A stretch of 64,000 nt of DNA, taken from positions 372,001 to 436,000 of the forward strand of contig NC_029543.1 in assembly GCF_001577835.2 (NCBI RefSeq), written 5' to 3'. The stretch's first letter is position 1; every line of letters starts with the position of its first letter. A model generated the notes under the pieces. That model was not told the origin of the DNA, did not search any database, and saw nothing but the letters and a program-made list of their open reading frames with translations. The stretch is from Coturnix japonica (taxonomy: Eukaryota > Chordata > Aves > Galliformes > Phasianidae). Below are positions 57,394-64,000 of the stretch, piece by piece. A program made the position numbers and the translations under genes.

Positions 57394-60300
57394 ATGGACA
57401 CCGACGCTCAGCCCGGTGCCGTCCAACCCGCGGTTCGGCTGGACGGGCCCGAACCGGGCGGTTCCGCGGGTCGGCGGAGCGGCCCGGAGCCGGGAGCGGG
57501 GCCGGGTTCGGCCGTGAGCGTTAACGGGGGGAACGGAGCGGGAGCGGGAGGGGAGATGGAGCAGGCGGTGACTGTGGGAGCAGAGCGGACACCGAGCACC
57601 GGGAGCGACCCCCGGGACACGGGACCGGCCCGACCCGCCACCGGCGCCGTGGAGCTGGACGAGGAGCCGGAGCTGCAGGTTCTGCTGCCCGGGATGGAGC
57701 CGCCCGGTCCCGCTCCGCGCGATGTCCCGGTGCCGCGGTGCCGGCCCTGCCCGCTGCACGTGGCCACGGGCCGGGGCCTGGCGGTGCGTTCCTGCTGCTC
57801 GCCGCGCTCCCGGCCCCGCCGCGGGTTGTTGTTCGCCGAGGCCGACAGGGACGATCTGCTGAACCTGCTGCGCTACGAGGGGGGGCCCGAGCCCGACACC
57901 GACACGGCCCTGACCCGCTCCGAGCTCCTGACCGGCACCGGGCTGCACGCGCTGCGGACACCGGAGGAGCGCGGTGCTGACGGGCCGGGCGGCCCCGAGG
58001 AAAATCCTCCTGTCAGCCGGATTCATGGGGATGGGGACAGACCCGGCTGCGGGGGCAGCGGGTTCAGCTCAACGGAGCCACCGTGGGCAGAACTGACTCC
58101 TGCCGTGAGCCCGGACACGGAGCAGCCGCCACAACGTGTGACCGTGAGTGCGGGCACGTGGTGCCCCTCAGCTCTGCTTCATTGTGGGCTCTGGGGGCAG
58201 GAGGAAACGAGGGGCAGCGTCTCCCCGGGTCCTGTGGGGCATCGTGCTGCTGTGGGGGGCGCCCTCAGTACGTGCTGCCCTGAATGTGAGGGGAGGGTTG
58301 TGTCTGTGATTCTCGGGGGAAGCCAGTAGGTCTGAACAGCCCCAGCACCGCGTGTCCCTGCTCCTGTGATGCTCCCCAGGCTCCCAGGCAGCGCTTCACG
58401 CTTCTGTTGCTTTGCAGAACAAGGAATCCCCCCCCTCCTGCCTGGCCTTCAAAGAAGGTGAGTTCCTCCCGTACAGGAGCTCAGCTACAGGTGGCAGGAG
58501 GAAACCAGCCCCTGCTTTAGCCCTCCCTGTCTCTCAGTTCCAGGCCCCTGTGACCCGGAGGATCTGCTGGACGGTGTCATTTTTGGGGCAAAATACCTGG
58601 GCTCCACACAGCTGGTTTCAGAGAGGAACCCGCCCACCAGCGTCCGCATGGCGCAGGCACAGGAGGCTGTGGACAGAATCAAGGTGCAGGCAGGGCCACG
58701 TCCTGGCCTCCCGTGGGTGCTGGGCAGGGACCAGCAGTGACTTCACTGTGCTGCTTCGCTCCACAGGCACCAGAGGGAGAGTCCCAGCCCATGACAGAGG
58801 TGGATCTGTTTGTCTCCACACAGAGGATCAAGGTGCTGACAGCTGACACGCAGGTGAGCAGGGATGTGCCTGCATGGCCCTGGGGCTGCTGAGACCCTCC
58901 TGTCTGCGGGGGGATCTTCTCTGCCTCCCTCACTGGGGGTTGTGCCCAGGGATGGCCGGGGCAGCAGCAGCTGTGGGGAGCTGTCAGTCTCAGCCATGCA
59001 AGGTTGCAAAGTGGGATCTGAACCAGACTGAGCCTCCATCGTCCCAGTGTGTGGCAGCACCTGGCTGGCTTGTGTGCTGCACAGAGGGGTGGGCTGAAGG
59101 TCTGTGCTGTGTTCCCTTGCCAGGAGGCCATGATGGATCACTCCCTGCAGACCATCTCCTACATCGCCGACATCGGCTCCCTTGTGGTGCTCATGGCACG
59201 CCGCAAGCTGCCTCAAAGGGCGGAGGCAGCGGAGGAGAAGCGGCTCTACAAGATGATCTGCCACGTCTTCCACTCGGCTGATGTGAGTGGCAGCGAGCCC
59301 CGAGGGAGGGTGGGCTGCTGGTGGGCTCCTGGAGCCACCAGGATGGGGATCATTACTGCAAAGTGCCCTGCAGCTCCCAGGCCCTGTCTGTGCTGCTGGG
59401 TCCACTTTGGCTATCAGGACATGGCCCTGGGCACAAATATCCCCCATCTGTCCCCAGGCCCAGATCATCGCTCAGGCCATCGGGCAGGCATTTGGTGTGG
59501 CCTACCAGCGCTTCCTGGAGGCCAACAGCATCGACCCGAGCGAGCTGAGCCCTCGCCAGTACAGCCGTGCCCTTGAAGACCAGGAGCAGCACAACGCAGA
59601 GCTGACACACTTCTCCCGGCAGGAGAACTGCAAGGATGTAAGAGCTGCTTTGGAGGGGTGTGGGCAGCGTGGTGTCTGTGTGTCACAGCAGGGCTCCCTA
59701 CCAACCTGAGCCCTATCCCAGCTCACCCTGAGCCCCATTCCCCCAAGCAGGGGGTGTGATGCACGCCCCAGCTCTCTGTCTTGGTCCCCCCTCCCCAGGT
59801 CTGCATCCGGAAGCAGAAGGGGGAGATTCTGGGCATCGCCATCGTGGAGTCGGGCTGGGGCTCCATCCTGCCCACCGTTGTCATCGCCAACCTGATGCAC
59901 GGGGGCCCCGCAGAGAGGTCGGGTGAGCTGAGCATCGGGGACCGCCTCATGTCCATCAACGGGACGAGCCTGGTGGGGCTGCCCCTCACCACCTGCCAGA
60001 GCATCATCCGGGTGAGTTCTCACTGCTCTGGTGGAGATGGGAAACAGCCTGATGGTGTCTGGGGTGTCAGTAACAGTGAGGACACAGGGGCAGGACGGCC
60101 TGTAGCTGCTCTGTGCAAACCCTCAGCCTTCCCTTGAGCAACACAGCTCTGTCCTCTCTCTCAGCCCCTCCAAGTGACTCTCTGAAGTCTGATGCAGCCC
60201 CCCTTCGCTTTGCAGGAGCTGAAGCACCGGACAGAGGTGACGCTGAACATAGTGCACTGCTCCCCTGTCACCACCGCTGTCATCCGGCGCCCTGACACCA

Positions 60301-61009
60301 AGTACCAGCTGGGCTTCTGTGTGGAGAACGGTGTGGTGAGTGCTGTGGGTGGGAGCAGAGCCAGGCGGGGGCTGCACGGGGTTTCTTCCACCTGCCTGGC
60401 AAAGGGACTCGCTGGCTGTGCCCTCAGCACACAATGACAAACCTTCAGCACTGACAGCTTGTGAGGTTCCATGGGGCTCTGTGCCATGGTGGAAGGTTCC
60501 TCGTTGCTCTCCCACAGTGCTGTTGTTTGGGTTTGTCTCCTTGGAGCTCCTCAACTGTTTGCTTTGGGGGTGGTGGTGGTTTCGTCCTGGCTCCCTTGGC
60601 GTGTCCTTGGAGCAGGAGGAGCAGGGTTCAGGGCAGTGCTTGTGCACGGCTGTGGATCTCAGCAGCATTCCCTGCTCCCCAGATCTGCAGCCTGATGCGT
60701 GGGGGCATCGCTGAGAAGGGCGGCATCCGTGTGGGGCACCGCATCATTGAGATCAACGGGCAGAGCGTGGTGGCCACACCGCACGAGAAGATCATCCAGA
60801 TGCTCACGCAGGCGGTCAGCGAGGTGAGCAGAGCGGGCTGGGATCTGCCCCCACACTCCCATGGCTGCAGGTTGGGCCTGGGCCCTCACAGCAGCCTCCA
60901 GCTGCCATCTCCCAGCTGATCTGAGCCCTCTGTCCAGGTCCACATCAAGACCATGCCGGCCTCCACGTACCGCCTGCTGACGGGGCAGGAGCAGCCCGTC
61001 TTCCTCTGA
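57394..61009 (+). CDS. APBA3: Amyloid-beta precursor protein-binding family A member 3 (Mint3/X11-gamma)
   Basis: A Golgi-associated cytosolic adaptor that binds the NPxY tail motif of APP-family proteins through a PTB domain. Ten in-phase exons: 57394-58143, 58418-58457, 58538-58683, 58767-58853, 59124-59282, 59458-59637, 59799-60011, 60216-60335, 60683-60823 and 60938-61009, giving 635 residues (human 575). The N-terminal 250 residues are Gly/Pro/acidic and low-complexity. The PTB domain (about 266-440) contains [19 protein letters not shown] and [23 protein letters not shown]1 (about 456-540) contains [23 protein letters not shown]2 (about 547-625) contains [20 protein letters not shown]. 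The C-terminus [14 protein letters not shown] is the conserved Mint ending. No MUNC18- or CASK-binding region is recognisable, as expected for Mint3. The gene is convergent with TJP3. Confidence 0.96.
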
Positions 61010-61833
61010 GTGCTGCCTGTGCCCGGCTGTCACTGCACACACCCCTGGGGCCACAGCTCTGCCTGCTGCCCCAGCGCCGCCAGCAGAGGGCCCAATCCTG
61101 CACCCTTTCTGTTGGACTCAGGGTGCAATGGGAGGCTGTGGGCCAATGCTCAGCCTGAGCAGCGTTAGGGCCCACGGTGCTCGTGACCCTTCTCCATCTC
61201 CATTCACCCCTCTCTGCCTCAGTGCCTGCGCAGTGCCGTCCCCCTGCTCCACAGGGTCCCTTGCCCCGGCCTGGTGCTGGCAGGGGAGGGGGGACCCTGC
61301 ACGAAAGGCCACCCCCCTTTCCATCACTATAGATTGTGCTTTTACACTCACCAAAGGTGCCTTTTCCCAGCTCCAGGAGCTCATCCCAGGCAGCCCTGAG
61401 CAGCTCTGCCTCTGCACACCGAGGTGTGGGTTCACGCTGGCACCCCAAGGGAGAGCCAGCAGCCCCCGGACTCAGCCTTAAGGGCAGCAGCACCCTCAGC
61501 ACCTGCTCCTCCTCCCCAGCTTCGCCAGGGGTCTGCTGGGCTGCAACCACCGCCCTGTTATCCCTGCTGCACCCAGCTGGGAAACTACCTCTGCTTGCTC
61601 AGCACTGCCTTGAACTGTTCTGCTCACACAGCGGGGTATCGGCCCTCAGGGCTGTTCCTTAATGCAACCAAAGGGAACACGGCGTTGTTACGTCCCACAG
61701 AGCTTGGGGATGTGAACCCCACAGACCAGCCTGCAGCTGAGGGCTCTGTGGGGATGTTGTTCACGAGGGCACAGCTGGGACCCTTTGCCTGAGGTGTCTG
61801 TCACAACTTTGCCTGTGCTTGGTTGGGGTAAAA

Positions 61834-61839
61834 AATAAA
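61834..61839 (+). terminator. APBA3 poly(A) signal
   Basis: AATAAA about 825 bases after the APBA3 stop, followed by GTCTGGGGAATGTTGG. It predicts cleavage near 61855, only about 180 bases from the converging TJP3 end. Confidence 0.7.
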
Positions 61840-62049
61840 AGTCTGGGGAATGTTGGAGGCCGCATCTCACCCTGGCTGGGCTGCAGCTGAGGAAGGTTCT
61901 GCTTGAGGGACTCAGCCCTGAGCCCACTGCAGCGCCACACATCAGCTCAAGGCTGCTGCCCTCAGGAGGGTCCTGTGCTGATGCTTACAAGGAGAGTGGA
62001 TCCCATGCTGCACACACAGCAGCAGCCCGTCCTACTCACAAACGTCCCC

Positions 62050-62055
62050 TTTATT
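62050..62055 (-). terminator. TJP3 poly(A) signal
   Basis: AATAAA on the minus strand (TTTATT on +), about 195 bases after the TJP3 stop. Confidence 0.7.
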
Positions 62056-62247
62056 TCATCCTCAGGGGCAGGGGATGAAGCAGGGAAGGAGGCACTTGGT
62101 GCAGGCACAGCCCGCACAGCTGTGAGGTGTTGGTGGCACTGCCAGGGCTGTCACCCGGCCCTGGTGGCACAGGGCTGTGGCAGGACCGGCCCCGTGGGGC
62201 AGAGACACACAGTGATGCTCGGGGGTCACACGCAGACGTTGATCTCA

Positions 62248-64000
62248 CTACACATCTGTAGCCGGGCCCCACTCGTAGCCTTCATCCTCATCTGAGTCAT
62301 CCCTGGCTCGTGTGAATCTCCTCCTCACGGCCTCGTGCTCATAATCCCTGTGGGACGAGATGCTGCACTGACACCACTGAGACTGACCACTGGAGGCGGC
62401 CGCTGCCACGCAGGGCCAGGCTGTGCAGAGCTGAGCAGAGCTGTGCAGAGCTGAGCAGCACGCAGGTACCTCAGGTGCTCCTGTGCCCACTGTCCCTGCG
62501 GCTGCTGCTCTGTCACCTGTGAAAACAGACAGGTATGAGAGGGGGGCAGCAGGAATTGTGCTCCAGCTGGGACTGGGCTGTGATCCCCTGGGGCAATGGG
62601 TGGGCAAGGCACTAACACTGGACCTGCAGACATCAGAGGTGACAGCCCTTCTGCCACGAGGGTTAGGAATTCAGCCCTGTGCCCCCCCCGTGCCCCCCGT
62701 CCTGCTTTGGGGGACCCACCTGCTGGCTCACACTGTGACTGGGGTACGTCTGCGCTGGCTCAGAGGAGCGGGAAAGCGCAGGATGGTTGTAGGTGTCCTC
62801 TGCCTCACCGTCGGTGTAGGCACCCCCCTCCCCATCCGTGTCGTCGTAGTCGCTGTTGGCTTGACTGTCGCAGGTCAGGTAACCCGAGGCTGCCCTGCTC
62901 GGCGGGTTCAGCAGGTCCAGGCTGTCCCCCAGCGCTGCATCCACCTGTGGGAAGGGACAATGGGCACCTCGGTGTCTGGGCACAGAGGGCAGACGCAGCC
63001 CTGTGCAGCCCCTGCAGGGCTCAGCCTTTCTGCCCCATACATGCTCCACCGCCGTCCAGATGGGTTGGCTCTGCTGAGTCCTGACGATGCCCTTGATCTC
63101 CTCGTACCAGGAGTTGCCGCTGCCGCTGAGGCTGATGGTGGCGGTGAAGAGGTGGCTGCAGTACTTCTTCATCTTGCTGGCCTGGGCGTAGAGGCGCCGG
63201 GAGCTCTTCCTGGAGTCAGGTGCCAGCCACTGGCGCATGGCCTTGATGCCCTGCCGGCTCTCGGGCTCACAGAACACCACCACGGGGTAGTACTGCACGT
63301 AGTTGAGGCGCTCCACCGCTGATGGCGTGATGTCCAGCAGTGCGTGCTTGTCCTGGGGCAGGGCAGCAGCACTCAGCCCTGCTGCAGACAGGGTCCCCCA
63401 CCCGGCTCCCATCCCAGCACACAGGAAGGTTTTGCAAGCTCTCACCCTTTCAGCAATCTGCCGCACTGAATCCAGCTTGATGACCTTGGATGACGCCCCA
63501 TCTCGTGGCACACTCGCTGCAGGACACAGAGACAGGGTCAGAGAGGGGCTGGGGCAGATGTGCCACCTGTGTAGGTCTGGCCATGCTGGGTCCCAGAGCC
63601 GTGTGCCTCAATGGGGGCTGTGTGGGACCTGCCTTGCCTCACGGTGTGGGGGGGGAAGGGGTTCCTGAGTCCAAGAGGGTGCTGGGGTGTCATGGAGGGG
63701 TCACAAGGAAGGATCAGGACTGAGTAAAAAGCTCCCACGATCATCTACACCAATGTCCAGCTGCTAAGTGTAATTCATCACACTGTGGAGGGCACTTACG
63801 TGCAATCTCAAAGAGCTCAGGCTGTTCCGTGCTCAGTTTCTGCATGGCAATGTCTGTGATGGGGCCCAGGATCACCACCGGCCGCTTGAAACTGGCTGGG
63901 GGAAGAAGACAGAGCAGCTCAGGGGGGCTGGGCGCAGGGACAGCCCCAGGGCTGAGGACCCTGGGTGGGTCCAGGCAGCCTGATACCCACCTTCCTTCAG
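62248..64000 (-). CDS. TJP3: Tight junction protein 3 (ZO-3), C-terminal part
   Basis: A MAGUK scaffold of epithelial tight junctions. Only the 3' exons are inside the window: 64000-63991 (continues outside), 63895-63800, 63516-63446, 63352-63041, 62944-62720, 62516-62470 and 62347-62248. All are in phase. They encode the guanylate-kinase-like domain (FKRPVVILGPITDIAMQKL, DKHALLDITPSAVERLNYVQ, YYPVVVFCEPESRQGIKAM and SRKSSRRLYAQASKMKKYC), then an acidic tail with SDYDDTDGEGGAYTDGEAED. The protein ends GPATDV, a PDZ ligand where human ZO-3 ends in TDL. The short tail after the GUK domain, without a ZU5 domain, separates it from ZO-1. Position next to APBA3 agrees with human 19p13.3. Confidence 0.94.

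Noticed and set aside
57040-58026. 328-residue minus-strand frame opposite APBA3 exon 1
   Set aside because: GC-rich antisense shadow of the low-complexity APBA3 N-terminus and MRPL54 exon 1. Composition is Arg/Gly/Pro without motifs.

Overview
This is a gene-dense, GC-rich stretch of vertebrate nuclear DNA with small introns, CpG-rich promoters, many short tandem arrays and only a few old interspersed repeats. The two LINE fragments (about 24.85 and 49.25 kb) resemble avian/reptilian CR1. Together with the gene order this suggests a bird microchromosome, most likely galliform and equivalent to chicken chromosome 28 (human 19p13). That placement is inference.

Layout: POLE4 (-, 2.2-3.8 kb); PRAM1 (+, 4.6-8.0 kb); an EAAT5-like glutamate transporter of the SLC1A7/8/9 clade (+, 8.6-14.3 kb); ELAVL1/HuR (-, 16.7-33.3 kb, with a 3'UTR of about 5 kb); a 4 kb intergenic tract of simple repeats with a sharp strand-composition flip; MATK (+, 37.7-41.0 kb); a complexin-3/4-like gene (+, 41.6-43.1 kb); a 500-N assembly gap; RAX2 (+, 48.5-50.1 kb) flanked by AT-rich candidate enhancers; a complete MALT1-like paracaspase (-, 51.7-55.8 kb); MRPL54 (-) and APBA3 (+) sharing a divergent promoter with two ETS sites; and the 3' end of TJP3 (-, 62.0-64.0 kb, running off the window). 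I traced exons by reading donor and acceptor sites and checking phase at each junction. Each reconstructed coding sequence stays open from start to stop.

The most interesting result is comparative. Human 19p13.3 carries MATK-RAX2-MRPL54-APBA3-TJP3 without the complexin or the paracaspase, and the EAAT5-like gene is absent beside human ELAVL1/PRAM1. The complexin-RAX2-paracaspase group mirrors CPLX4-RAX-MALT1 on human 18q21. MATK plus complexin mirrors CSK-CPLX3 on 15q24. The window therefore looks like a fuller survivor of an ancient duplicated block. Two themes recur: retina and ribbon synapse (RAX2, complexin 3/4-like, EAAT5-like) and immune signalling (PRAM1, MATK, paracaspase). No evidence of joint regulation is visible from sequence alone.
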